A stretch of 64,000 nucleotides of DNA from assembly GCA_951812335.1 (NCBI GenBank), contig OX638293.1:1844731-1908730 (forward strand), written 5' to 3'. Shown one piece after another: positions 43,840 to 51,904 of the stretch; the first letter of the stretch is position 1; the number at the start of each line of letters is the position of its first letter. This DNA is from Rhodothermales bacterium. GTDB lineage: Bacteria; Bacteroidota; Rhodothermia; Rhodothermales; VXPQ01. A program made the translations under genes and the position numbers. The notes under the pieces were generated by a model, which was not told the DNA's origin, did not search any database, and saw only the letters and a list, made by a program, of their open reading frames with translations.

Positions 43840-45333
43840 ATGTCGCGCGCTACGTACGAACCGGTAATCGGCCTGGAAGTGCATTGCCGGCTTCTTACCG
43901 ATTCCAAGGCGTTCAGTTCTGATTCCGCCCGGTTCGGCGCCGGTCCGAATGTGCATGTGGATCCGGTCAGTCTCGGCCATCCCGGCACGCTCCCTGTGTT
44001 GAACCGGCGGATGGTCGATTACACCCTGCGCATGGGGCTGGCCACGCATTGCCGGATCGCGCCCCGCTCCGTACTGGCCCGCAAGCATTACTTTTATCCC
44101 GACCTGCCGAAGGGCTACCAGATTTCGCAGTACGAGACGCCTGTCTGCGCCGGAGGGCATGTGGATATCGTTCTGCAGGAAAAGGATGCGCCGTTCGTGA
44201 CGAAGCGCATAGGGCTGACGCGCATTCACATGGAAGAGGACGCAGGGCGGTCCATCCACGATCAGGATCCGTACGACACTCTCCTCGACTACAACCGCTG
44301 CGGAACGCCGCTCATCGAAATCGTTTCCGAACCGGATTTGCGGTCGCCCCGGGAAGCCTGCCTGTATATGCGGAAGATCCGCCAGATCGTGCGGTATCTC
44401 GGTATTTCCGACGGCAACATGGAGGAGGGATCGCTTCGCTGCGACGCGAACGTGTCGATCCGCCCCATGGGGAGCGAGGAGCTCTGCGAGCGCACCGAAA
44501 TCAAGAATATGAACTCGTTCCGGAATGTGGAACGCGCCCTCGACTACGAAATCGGCCGGCAAATCCGGCTGGTCGATGCGGGTGGAAAGGTTGTGAGACA
44601 AACGCTGTTGTGGGATACGGAGCGGCAGGAGACCCGGCCCATGCGCTCCAAGGAAGAAGCGCACGATTACCGGTATTTCCCGGATCCCGACCTGGCGCCG
44701 GTTTTCGTAACGGACGAGGAAATCGGCCGTATCCGCGCCGAACTCCCGGAAATGCCGGAAGCGCGCAGTACCCGTTTCCGGGAAGCGTGGGGGTTGCCTG
44801 CCTACGATGCGGCGATCCTGACCGAGGAACGCGAACTGGCGGATTATTTTGAAGAAACCTTGAAGGCATTGAGGATGGAAGGAAGCGGCAAGGAAGCGCA
44901 TGGCCCGGCGAAAAGCGTTTCCAACATGATCATGGGCGATGTGCTTCGCGTGCTCAAGGAGACCGCAACGTCCATCGGGGAGCTTCCCATCCGCCCGACA
45001 CGCCTTGCAGCGCTTGTCCGGCTACGTCTTGAAGATCGGATATCCTCTACGGCGGCCCGGAAAATTTTCGAAACCATGCTCGAACGGGACGATGCGCCGG
45101 AGACCATTGCGGAAGAACAGGACCTCATCCAAGTGTCCGACGTAGGCTCCCTTGCGCCCGTTGTGGAAAGTGTTTTGGACGATCATCCGCAGCAAGTGGC
45201 GGCGTATCTTGGCGGCAAGGAGGGCCTTATCGGGTATTTCATCGGACAGGCGATGCGGCGCTTCGAGGGTTCTCCCGATCCCAAACTTGTGCGCACAATG
45301 CTGGTCGAACGCCTGGAGACCCGCCGCGAGTAG
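43840..45333 (+). CDS. gatB: Asp-tRNA(Asn)/Glu-tRNA(Gln) amidotransferase subunit B
   Basis: A 497-residue GatB. The N-terminal PET112-type kinase/phosphate-binding module opens with YEPVIGLEVHCRLLTDSKAFS, then LARKHYFYPDLPKGYQISQYE, the zinc-site/catalytic loop signature, and IHMEEDAGRSIHD. A C-terminal YqeY-like tRNA-binding domain ends with IGYFIGQAMRR. With GatA and GatC it transamidates mis-acylated Glu-tRNA(Gln) or Asp-tRNA(Asn). No gatA or gatC is in the window. The start ATG at 43840 is preferred over the TTG at 43834. Confidence 0.96.
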   Translation: MSRATYEPVIGLEVHCRLLTDSKAFSSDSARFGAGPNVHVDPVSLGHPGTLPVLNRRMVDYTLRMGLATHCRIAPRSVLARKHYFYPDLPKGYQISQYETPVCAGGHVDIVLQEKDAPFVTKRIGLTRIHMEEDAGRSIHDQDPYDTLLDYNRCGTPLIEIVSEPDLRSPREACLYMRKIRQIVRYLGISDGNMEEGSLRCDANVSIRPMGSEELCERTEIKNMNSFRNVERALDYEIGRQIRLVDAGGKVVRQTLLWDTERQETRPMRSKEEAHDYRYFPDPDLAPVFVTDEEIGRIRAELPEMPEARSTRFREAWGLPAYDAAILTEERELADYFEETLKALRMEGSGKEAHGPAKSVSNMIMGDVLRVLKETATSIGELPIRPTRLAALVRLRLEDRISSTAARKIFETMLERDDAPETIAEEQDLIQVSDVGSLAPVVESVLDDHPQQVAAYLGGKEGLIGYFIGQAMRRFEGSPDPKLVRTMLVERLETRRE

Positions 45334-45413
45334 ATTCCTGCTTCCCGCGCTGTGTACGGGCGAGCGTTTGCGCCAATCCTTCTTCGTTTCCATCCCACCA
45401 CACGTTAAAACTC

Positions 45414-46196
45414 ATGCTTGTCGCCGGTAACTGGAAAATGCACACGGATATGGATGCGGCGCGCACCCTTGCGCGCGATGTCGTGGATTCGGTGGGAGAT
45501 CCCGGGGATGTAACGGTCGTCGTGTGCCCTCCATTCGTGAGCCTATCCGCTGTGGCCGCGGAGATTGCCGGTGCGCCGGTGGGTCTTGGGGCCCAGAACA
45601 TGCATGCGCAGGATACGGGCGCCTTTACCGGCGCGGTGTCGGCGCCGATGCTGACGTCGGCGGGGTGCCGGTACGTGATTTTGGGGCACTCCGAGCGCCG
45701 GCAGTATTTCGGGGAGACGGATGAGGGGGTATGCGCAAAAATCGGACAGGCGCATGCCCACGATCTTGTGCCGATCGTGTGTGTTGGCGAGACGCTGGAA
45801 GAGCGCAAGGCAGACAGGGCCGAAGAGGTCGTGGGGCGGCAACTGGCGCACAGTTTACATGGTGTGGCGCCGGATAGCCCCGATCAATTGGCGATTGCCT
45901 ATGAACCGGTCTGGGCGATCGGCACGGGAGAAACGGCCACGCCCGATCAGGCGCAGGAAATGCATGCCTTCATTCGGGGGCGGCTGAACGAACAATTCGG
46001 CGAAGAGACGGGTCGCGCCCTGCATATTCTGTACGGAGGGAGCGTCAAACCGGGCAATGCCGCTGAACTGTTCGTGCAGACGGATGTGGACGGCGGGCTC
46101 ATCGGCGGCGCCAGCCTGAAGGGGGGAGACTTTGCGGCGATTGTGAGAGCGGCCCAGGCCTTCAATCCGACTTCCCGATCTTACCGATCCCGGTGA
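45414..46196 (+). CDS. tpiA: Triosephosphate isomerase
   Basis: A 260-residue TIM-barrel enzyme. LVAGNWKMHTD (start), the catalytic histidine in YVILGHSERR, the catalytic Glu in AYEPVWAIGTGETATP, and GGSVKPGNAAEL are present. It interconverts dihydroxyacetone phosphate and glyceraldehyde 3-phosphate. The start ATG leaves only one residue before the usual VAGNWK box; the family often has 2-4 more. The 3' end overlaps the convergent DUF1295 gene by 35 bp. Confidence 0.97.
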   Translation: MLVAGNWKMHTDMDAARTLARDVVDSVGDPGDVTVVVCPPFVSLSAVAAEIAGAPVGLGAQNMHAQDTGAFTGAVSAPMLTSAGCRYVILGHSERRQYFGETDEGVCAKIGQAHAHDLVPIVCVGETLEERKADRAEEVVGRQLAHSLHGVAPDSPDQLAIAYEPVWAIGTGETATPDQAQEMHAFIRGRLNEQFGEETGRALHILYGGSVKPGNAAELFVQTDVDGGLIGGASLKGGDFAAIVRAAQAFNPTSRSYRSR

Positions 46197-47019
46197 ACGG
46201 GATGATACGCGGGGTACTCGCCTGATATTCCGCATAGGACGGGTATTTGGAAAGCGAGATGGATTCTGCAAGCCGTGACGAGCCGAAGAAAACCATGGTC
46301 AGCATAATAAATCCCGGCAAGGTCCAGGTAACTAGTTGCCCCGAGGCCGCGATTGAGAACCAGTAGAAACTCCACCACATGCCGAGCTCGCAGAAATAGC
46401 TCGGGTGCCGGCAATAGGCGAACAAGCCCGAGGTTATGAAAACTTGATCGACCGGTTCGCCGGCTGCGATCTTGCGCTTCTTTTCCTGTTGAAAGCGCCA
46501 CATCTGTTCATCGCCCACGATTTCTCCGATCCAGAGCGTGAAAAACACCAGCGCTGTCAAGGCATCGATCCAGTTCAGCGCCACATCCCGATGCGCCCAG
46601 GCAATGTGCACGGGCGCCGTGAACAGCCAGACGATGAGCATCTGACCTGGAGCGATAAACACCAGGTTCAGCAGCTGAAACCGGACGGGTCCTATGCGCT
46701 TGCGGATCTCCAGCCAACGGTAATCTTCCCCGCCTTTGGCGAATCCCCCCTTGCGTGCATAGTTGAAGGTGAGCCGCACCCCCCACAAGAAAACGAGCAA
46801 GGTCATCAGGTTCACCCGGGTGGATTCGAAATCCAGAGATGCGGCGACAATCAGACAGTAGATCGGCGGACAAATCGTCCAGAGACGGTCGACCCAGGAA
46901 TACTCGCGCGTGATCACCGACAAGAGGTAGGCGGTAATCGCGAGGATAATGCACAGATCCAGCGCCGTACCGTAAGGCGTTCCAATCAATGGATGGGGTA
47001 TGAAGTTGAGATCAGGCAT
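46162..47019 (-). CDS. DUF1295/steroid 5-alpha-reductase-like membrane protein
   Basis: A 285-residue polytopic membrane protein (six or seven helices). It has ITREYSWVDRLWTICPPIY, the NYARKGGFAKGGEDYRW motif and LFAYCRHPSYFCELGMWWSFYWFS, which is the DUF1295/isoprenylcysteine-methyltransferase-like signature with a conserved R-H-P. The family is thought to reduce or modify lipids, with no agreed substrate. It is on the minus strand, converging with tpiA with overlapping ends. Confidence 0.85.
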   Translation of the reverse strand: MPDLNFIPHPLIGTPYGTALDLCIILAITAYLLSVITREYSWVDRLWTICPPIYCLIVAASLDFESTRVNLMTLLVFLWGVRLTFNYARKGGFAKGGEDYRWLEIRKRIGPVRFQLLNLVFIAPGQMLIVWLFTAPVHIAWAHRDVALNWIDALTALVFFTLWIGEIVGDEQMWRFQQEKKRKIAAGEPVDQVFITSGLFAYCRHPSYFCELGMWWSFYWFSIAASGQLVTWTLPGFIMLTMVFFGSSRLAESISLSKYPSYAEYQASTPRIIPFTGIGKIGKSD

Positions 47020-47364
47020 AAGGCGAGGCGATGGCCTCCTGAACGGGGTGATCGGTTTGCGCCTTCATCATCATCGCGGCCCGTCTACAGCGTTTAGGGA
47101 TAGGCCCTTCCAGGAAGGGATTTTCAGGGAGGCAAGTTACCGATCGGAGAGGTCCGCACCAACCGGAACAGCCCTTGCGCTCCATCCCCACTGGAACATT
47201 TCCAAGCGGGTGAAGCCGTTGCCGGAGTGCATCCGTCCTGAATGGGGAAAACTTTACGGTGATTGTACGGGCGTGGCGGAAGCAGGACAGGGGAACAATG
47301 CGGATTATCGTCTTTTGAAAATTCAGAAAGTAATCCCAAATTGTATAAACCATCGGAGAATACC
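47020..47364. other. Intergenic stretch of 345 bp between DUF1295 gene and Cys-rich peptide
   Basis: I see no open frame with protein-like composition on either strand, no RNA gene and no clear terminator. The divergent promoters of the DUF1295 gene and the Cys-rich peptide gene must lie here. A GGAG ribosome binding site at about 47355-47358 precedes the latter. Confidence 0.5.
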
Positions 47365-47448
47365 ATGAATGCTCCAGAAGGCCAAAGCTGCAAGTGCTGC
47401 CCTTGCGAGAAGTGCTGCTCCTGTTGCTGCTGCCGCCGCAAGGCGTAG
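47365..47448 (+). CDS. 27-residue cysteine-rich microprotein
   Basis: ATG at 47365 with GGAG 6 bases upstream, and a TAG at 47446-47448. The peptide has 27 residues, of which 10 are cysteines in clusters (SCKCCPCEKCCSCCCC), ending RRKA. The cysteine density resembles a metallothionein or other metal-binding peptide, but the length and motif order match no named family that I know. The good ribosome binding site, the run of TGC codons and the clean ends favour a real gene. A chance short frame remains possible. Confidence 0.55.
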   Translation: MNAPEGQSCKCCPCEKCCSCCCCRRKA

Positions 47449-47504
47449 CGCCTTGCTTCTATTAGGTCCTGTTCTCCGCAGGCATGCGGAGTAAGGGAAC
47501 CTGC

Positions 47505-47753
47505 ATGAATCTGCAACTCATCAAGGCCATTATCATCCTGCCCGGGACGGCCCTTGTTTTCATTCCGGGGGCAATACTATGGCTTTCGGCTGGCTCGCCA
47601 GGGGCTATGGCGTTGGCTGAGCCTGAATATCCCAGGTTCTGGATCGGCTCGGGACGGGGCGAGTTTCCAGCGAGGAAGAAAGGTTCTGATGGCAAGAGAC
47701 CGTATGAAAGGCGTAGGGGGTTGGCTGCTGGTATTGTTTTCGAGTATCCTTGA
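47505..47753 (+). pseudogene. Truncated isoprenylcysteine-methyltransferase-like fragment
   Basis: The first 45 or so residues (MNLQLIKAIIILPGTALVF, then PRFWIG) resemble the N-terminus of a membrane methyltransferase of the ICMT/phospholipid methyltransferase type, with a first transmembrane helix. After FWIG (about 47645) the sequence no longer resembles the family; the catalytic R-N-P...E-E region is absent. I read it as a decayed gene. A real short membrane protein cannot be excluded. Confidence 0.45.
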
Positions 47754-47868
47754 GGGCCGACCGCGAGCGAGTAGCGAGGAACTGCTCGCCGCCCTGCCGA
47801 TTCTTTTGGGAATCGTTATTTTCTCGCTACGCAGGTCGATTTCTATCATACGGGATGGCTCGAAATAA
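47689..47868 (+). pseudogene. Small membrane-protein fragment, DUF2569-like N-terminus
   Basis: The frame starts at ATG 47689 (59 residues) and opens with MKGVGGWLLVLF, similar to the N-terminal G-x-G-G-W-L motif of DUF2569 proteins. It continues with a second hydrophobic segment (LLAALPILLGIVIF). A full DUF2569 protein is about 130-150 residues, so this would be less than half. It overlaps the preceding fragment in another frame. It is probably a remnant; the family call is weak. Confidence 0.35.
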
Positions 47869-48022
47869 GCAACCACTATCGGGTTTGCTCATTCTGGTGG
47901 GGGGTGTATCTCCGGTTGCTTCGCAGATACATAGAGCAGGGAGAAGTTGTGCCCTACCATGAGCGAAATAATGCATAGCCATCTCGCCAGAATTGTTTGT
48001 TCCGTGCACAGCAACCCGTGGC

Positions 48023-48457
48023 ATGCATAGACGACATGCGTTTATCGCTTTGCTATTCGCTTGTGCCGGTTTGAGCGCCGCCGCCTCGGTTCAGTCGAGC
48101 TCCGGCCTCTATCTGAGTCTGGAAGTCGGCCTCAACGCGGCGCCGTCCGTGGAACTGCTGGGCAACAGCACCGACCGGGCCAGCCGCTGCGACGAGTTCA
48201 TCAATCCCCTGTACGCCGACGTTGCCGGGTGTACCGATCCGAACCGCGGGTCGGGTGCAGGCTGGAAAACAGACTATGATCCTGCCATGGGCATACTGGC
48301 GGGGGGCGCCATGGGCATACTGGCGGGGGGCGCCATCGGCTACCGGGTCGGAGGAAGGCTGCGCATCGAGGCGGAATGGTTCCACCGTGCATCCGGGTAC
48401 GACCAGACATCGCCCGTAGCGAGCGCCACCGGCGATACCTTGCGGTACCTGTTCTGA
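48023..48457 (+). pseudogene. Truncated outer-membrane barrel protein, paralogue of the 48960-49799 gene
   Basis: The frame encodes 144 residues: a signal peptide, then SLEVGLNAAPSVELLGNSTD, a CDEFINPLYADVAGCTDP region, and IGYRVGGRLRIEAEWFHR. The same order and motifs (D-R-A-S-x-C-D-E-F-I-N-P, then V-P-G-C-T) occur in the protein encoded at 48960-49799, so the two are paralogues of a porin-like barrel family. This copy stops after about four predicted strands (DTLRYLF), and about half of the barrel is missing. A tandem 24-bp duplication lies inside it. Confidence 0.6.
48287..48334 (+). repeat. Tandem 24-bp duplication
   Basis: Two identical 24-bp units in tandem: 48287-48310 and 48311-48334. 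They encode MGILAGGA twice, adding one copy to the barrel sequence. It keeps the frame. Such a short tandem copy may be a recent slippage event. Confidence 0.9.
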
Positions 48458-48482
48458 TCCTATACCACATACGCCCTTCGTC

Positions 48483-48890
48483 ATGTCCACCTATACGCCG
48501 GTCGCTTCCGGCGAGCGCATCCGGAGCCTCGATGTACTCCGGGGCTTTGCCGCGCTCGGCTATCTGAGCCTGATCATGCTGGCGGTGCAGAAGGGCATCT
48601 TTGCGAATCTGCAACGCCGCCTTGCCGCCGTGGGCCGGCTGGCGTTCACGAACTATATCCTGCAAACCGTGTTGTGCACGACGCTTTTCTATGGGCACGG
48701 GTTCGGGCTGTTCGGGAGTTTCGAGCGCTATCAGCAACTCTTTGTCGTACTTGCCGTATGGCTTATCCAGTTGTGGTTGTCGCCCGTCTGGTTGCGGTAC
48801 TTCGCGTACGGCCCGCTGGAATGGGCGTGGCGGGCGTTGACGTACTGGTACATCCCGAAGATGCGTTTGCGGGAGAGCCCGGCGCTGTGA
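48483..48890 (+). pseudogene. DUF418 protein with large internal deletion
   Basis: The 135-residue frame opens with ERIRSLDVLRGFA, the DUF418 N-terminal signature. After about 25 residues it jumps to the C-terminal DUF418 block (LGYLSLIMLAV..., AAVGRLAFTNYILQTVLC, RYFAYGPLEWAWRALTYW). Normal members are about 380-400 residues, so roughly 250 are missing, in frame. The polytopic membrane core is therefore lost and function is unlikely. A deletion in the genome or a join error in an assembly could both give this picture. Confidence 0.7.
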
Positions 48891-48959
48891 TCGGAACGCT
48901 TCGTGCCTTGCCATGCCATGAATCAAGACCTGCTTCTCAAACCATTATGGAGAGAAATT

Positions 48960-49799
48960 ATGCAGAGGGAGATTTTTTCTTTCTCGTTTCTTGTGAAAAC
49001 CAACTTGGCCATGAGGCGCATTCTTGTTTTCGGGTGCAGCCTTGTGTGTCTTATGCTGCTCACGCTGCCAGGCTTTGCCCAGCCTGCCTCGCGCGCTTAC
49101 GTATCTATGGAGTTGGGAGGGAATTTCGCGTCAGGGTGGGATATGCAAGGGAAAGCCAATGACCGGGCCAGTGTGTGCGACGAATTTATTAATCCAATGT
49201 ATGTCTCCGTACCGGGCTGCACTGGTGTACGCGGAGGAGATGACACATGGGCAGTGGCGTTTGATGGAGCACGGGGCATACTGACAAGCGTTGCGTTGGG
49301 GTATGCGGTACATCCCCTGGTGCGCCTCGAAGCCGAATATCTGTTTCGCACTTCCAATTATTCCCGGCAATCTCCCGTACAAAGTTCTGCGGGGATAAAT
49401 GTAGCCAAACTGGGTGATGAACTGGAATTTGCCGCAGAGCGGCTGGGAATTGTCACTGCAAGTCACACCTTGGCCAATACCTATATCAGCATACCGACCG
49501 GCAATAACAGATACCTTCCCTACATAGGAGGGGGGATAGGGTTTGCTTTCACGAATGCCGGATATAGCAGCGTGTGGGCGCGCAACCCGGATCCTGCGGC
49601 TATTCAAACGGGGCGCGATCTACCCAACGCAGAGCAGATTGCCCAGACGCTGGCCGACGCCCTCGGGCCTTTGCACAGCACCCGCATTCCTTTTGTCGTA
49701 CTCTACGGTATGCCCGTATTGCGTTCGGTTCCTTCCCGGTTTCTTCAGGCGTTTTCCGCTTTCACCTCCATATGCCTTCCACCATACTGGACATATTGA
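48960..49799 (+). CDS. Porin-like outer-membrane barrel protein, 3' end probably damaged
   Basis: A 279-residue frame from ATG 48960 (GGAG upstream), with a signal peptide ending FAQ-P. Typical barrel strands follow (YVSMELGGNFASGWD, ALGYAVHPLVRLEAEYLFRTSNY, YISIPTGNNRYLPYIGGGIGFAFTNAG). It is a paralogue of the truncated 48023-48457 frame. From about residue 240 the sequence loses the barrel pattern (IPFVVLYGMPVLRSV...), and the frame runs 28 bp into cvpA. The C-terminal strands and usual terminal Phe are absent, so a truncation by deletion near 49680 is likely. Confidence 0.6.
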   Translation: MQREIFSFSFLVKTNLAMRRILVFGCSLVCLMLLTLPGFAQPASRAYVSMELGGNFASGWDMQGKANDRASVCDEFINPMYVSVPGCTGVRGGDDTWAVAFDGARGILTSVALGYAVHPLVRLEAEYLFRTSNYSRQSPVQSSAGINVAKLGDELEFAAERLGIVTASHTLANTYISIPTGNNRYLPYIGGGIGFAFTNAGYSSVWARNPDPAAIQTGRDLPNAEQIAQTLADALGPLHSTRIPFVVLYGMPVLRSVPSRFLQAFSAFTSICLPPYWTY

Positions 49800-50347
49800 T
49801 TGCCGTCGGCTTGCTGATAGGACTGGCGCGCGGTTTGTCCACCGGGGCGGTGCGCCAGATCGTCGGACTTGCAGGTACGGTCCTGGCCATTGTGCTTGCC
49901 CTCGAACTGATGCACCCCGTAGGGAATGCCATCGGCGGGATTTTGGGCGCCGGGGCGGGCATCGTACCGATACTTGGCTTCATTGTTGTGTTTGCGGCGG
50001 TGCAACTGGCGCTTTACGTGCTCGCCAAGATCATCGAAACCAGTCTCAAGATGCTCCGGCTGAGCATGCTGAATCGGGCTGCCGGGGCGGTATTCGGCCT
50101 ATGCAAGGCGGCGCTGCTGCTGAGTGTGCTGTTTCTGGTCCTGAATTTCTTCAATGTGCCGGATCCTCAAAACCGCGACACGTCCGTTCTGTACGGGCCG
50201 GTGGCTGCGGTCTTTCCCGCAACATGGAATTTTGCCGCCCAGAGATTTCCTGCCGTTCGTAATTTGTCGGACCGGTTCGGCGAGGAGGTCCGGGGGCGGT
50301 TTCGAAATACGTTGCCCGATTCCGAAAACGCTCTGCCGGAAGAGTAA
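49772..50347 (+). CDS. CvpA-family membrane protein
   Basis: A 191-residue protein with four transmembrane helices: TILDILIAVGLLIGLARG at the start (CvpA signature I-D-x-x-x-x-x...G...R-G), then VRQIVGLAGTVLAIVLALELMHPVG, and two more, followed by a polar C-terminus. CvpA family members are inner-membrane proteins linked to colicin V production or envelope integrity. The ATG at 49772 is chosen from the family pattern. Its 5' end overlaps the damaged porin-like frame, consistent with that frame being extended by truncation. Confidence 0.85.
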   Translation: MPSTILDILIAVGLLIGLARGLSTGAVRQIVGLAGTVLAIVLALELMHPVGNAIGGILGAGAGIVPILGFIVVFAAVQLALYVLAKIIETSLKMLRLSMLNRAAGAVFGLCKAALLLSVLFLVLNFFNVPDPQNRDTSVLYGPVAAVFPATWNFAAQRFPAVRNLSDRFGEEVRGRFRNTLPDSENALPEE

Positions 50348-50599
50348 CGACAAGATTATTGCCCGTGCGAAGAAGCGCTTACTGGAGTACACGGATATTC
50401 AGGTCGTCTTTTCCTGAGTCGTTATGCGCCGGCCTTTTTTTGAGCCGGGTCTTGTCCAACAGGTTTTCGAATTTCAAGGACCGGGGCTTGCAACGGCGCC
50501 GATCTTCTCAAGCCTTGAAAGTATGGATGTCCATCCGGATTTTCGGGATGACTGCATTCCAGCGGGCCGTACCGAAGGGCATGGAACCGGCCATCCTTC

Positions 50600-51532
50600 T
50601 CATCCCGGTGCAGGCATCCGGCGTATTTGGCGCAGGATCAGCAGGCCCCCGATCACGGCTCCGCCGCCGATGATCTGGATAGGCTTTACCGTTTCGCCCA
50701 GAATCGCATAACTCGCCGACAGCGCCATAAGCGGAACCAGATTACCGTACGCGGCGGTGTGCGAGGCGCCTACATGATTCACTGCATTGTTCCATAGCGC
50801 CAGAACCAAACCGGTGGAAAGCCCCCCCGAATACACGATGATTCCCCAGTGTCCCGGGGTCACCGCGCTCCAGTCCGTTCGGGCGATTTCCGGCAGGCCC
50901 ATCCCGACAAGCACCGGCAGCGCGAACAGCAGGGCGAGAAACGTCAATCCCGTTGCGGAGACATGACGCAGCATGGGTTTGTTGAGCGCCGTATAGCATC
51001 CCCAGGAACAGGCAGCGCCCAGCATCAGCATATTGCCGAAGAATATCCTGCTGTCGAACGAAATCGTTCTGGCACCGCCCACCACGATCGTCATGGCGCC
51101 CGCCAGTACGAAAAAAAGGGCAAACCAGGTCGTTCCCCGGATTCGTTCCGTGCCCAGCATGGCGCCCATGCACGCGGTCCACAGGGGCACGCTGGTCATG
51201 ATCAGAGCTGCGTTTCCCGCCGTGGTATGGAATATGCCGTGAATGAACAGGAACTGGTAGGCGATAAAACCCACCACGCCCAGTCCGGCGATCCGAAGAG
51301 GATATTCCCGTACGGGTCCCCAGACGGATACCCCTCTTTTTCGGCGGCGATAAAAATAAATCCCGCCGAGTACAAGAATTGAAATCGAAAACCGGAAGGT
51401 GTTGATCATGTGCGGGTGCATGACCTCCAGCACCGATTTCAGCAGCGGAAAATTCACTCCCCACACGGACACGACAAAGAGGAGAGCCGCTTCCGCGCGC
51501 CATTTTTTTCCGGAGGATTCGCTCATGCGCAA
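50600..51532 (-). CDS. EamA/DMT-family transporter
   Basis: A 310-residue protein with ten transmembrane helices and two EamA repeats, opening FVVSVWGVNFPLLKSVLEVMHP (WGxNF start) and closing in a cytosolic basic tail. The drug/metabolite transporter superfamily exports amino acids, sugars or drugs. The substrate is unknown. It is convergent with cvpA across 252 bp in which I see no gene, and divergent from merR, with repeat copy C between the two. Confidence 0.9.
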   Translation of the reverse strand: MRMSESSGKKWRAEAALLFVVSVWGVNFPLLKSVLEVMHPHMINTFRFSISILVLGGIYFYRRRKRGVSVWGPVREYPLRIAGLGVVGFIAYQFLFIHGIFHTTAGNAALIMTSVPLWTACMGAMLGTERIRGTTWFALFFVLAGAMTIVVGGARTISFDSRIFFGNMLMLGAACSWGCYTALNKPMLRHVSATGLTFLALLFALPVLVGMGLPEIARTDWSAVTPGHWGIIVYSGGLSTGLVLALWNNAVNHVGASHTAAYGNLVPLMALSASYAILGETVKPIQIIGGGAVIGGLLILRQIRRMPAPG

Positions 51533-51565
51533 GACAGGATGCGTTGCCGCAAGATGGAGTTTGGT

Positions 51566-51810
51566 ATTAGGATACTCTGATCAAAACCACTTCGCTCAGC
51601 ATTTTACTTTCGCGCGGATAGGATGTCATGATTCCATCGTCGGAATCAGCGGAAAACACTGCGGATTCGGAGCATCGCGGACGTGACGCACCCTTCGGGA
51701 GAGGCCGCATCATTTCTCATTGTGTGGGGCCTGCCACATTGCTTCGTCATTCCTTGCCAGCGCACTCCTCGCAGCCTCCCGAACTTTGCGGAATTAATCA
51801 AAGTATCCTA
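51566..51810. mobile_element. MITE-like element, copy C (about 245 bp, inverted orientation)
   Basis: The ends are attaggatactctgat at 51566-51581 and aatcaaagtatccta at about 51796-51810, matching the family's inverted termini with two mismatches. The orientation is opposite to copies A and B: atgattccatcgt, cactgcggattcgg and cccttcgggag are the reverse complement of their interiors. It shares the roughly 100-bp internal block (the gcaggccccacat hairpin region) with copy B. It sits between the divergent DMT and merR genes. No coding capacity. Confidence 0.78.
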
Positions 51811-51904
51811 TGCCGTCGGCTTGCCCTGCGACATTTCCCTTCGCATTCGCTGCCGGGCTTTCGTACCTTATCCGCGATGTTGTGTTCTTGTTCGCAAAAG
51901 GTTC

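Noticed and set aside
50348-50599. Possible small genes between cvpA and the DMT gene
   Set aside because: Frames are short and Arg/Ser-rich; none has a convincing ribosome site or domain.
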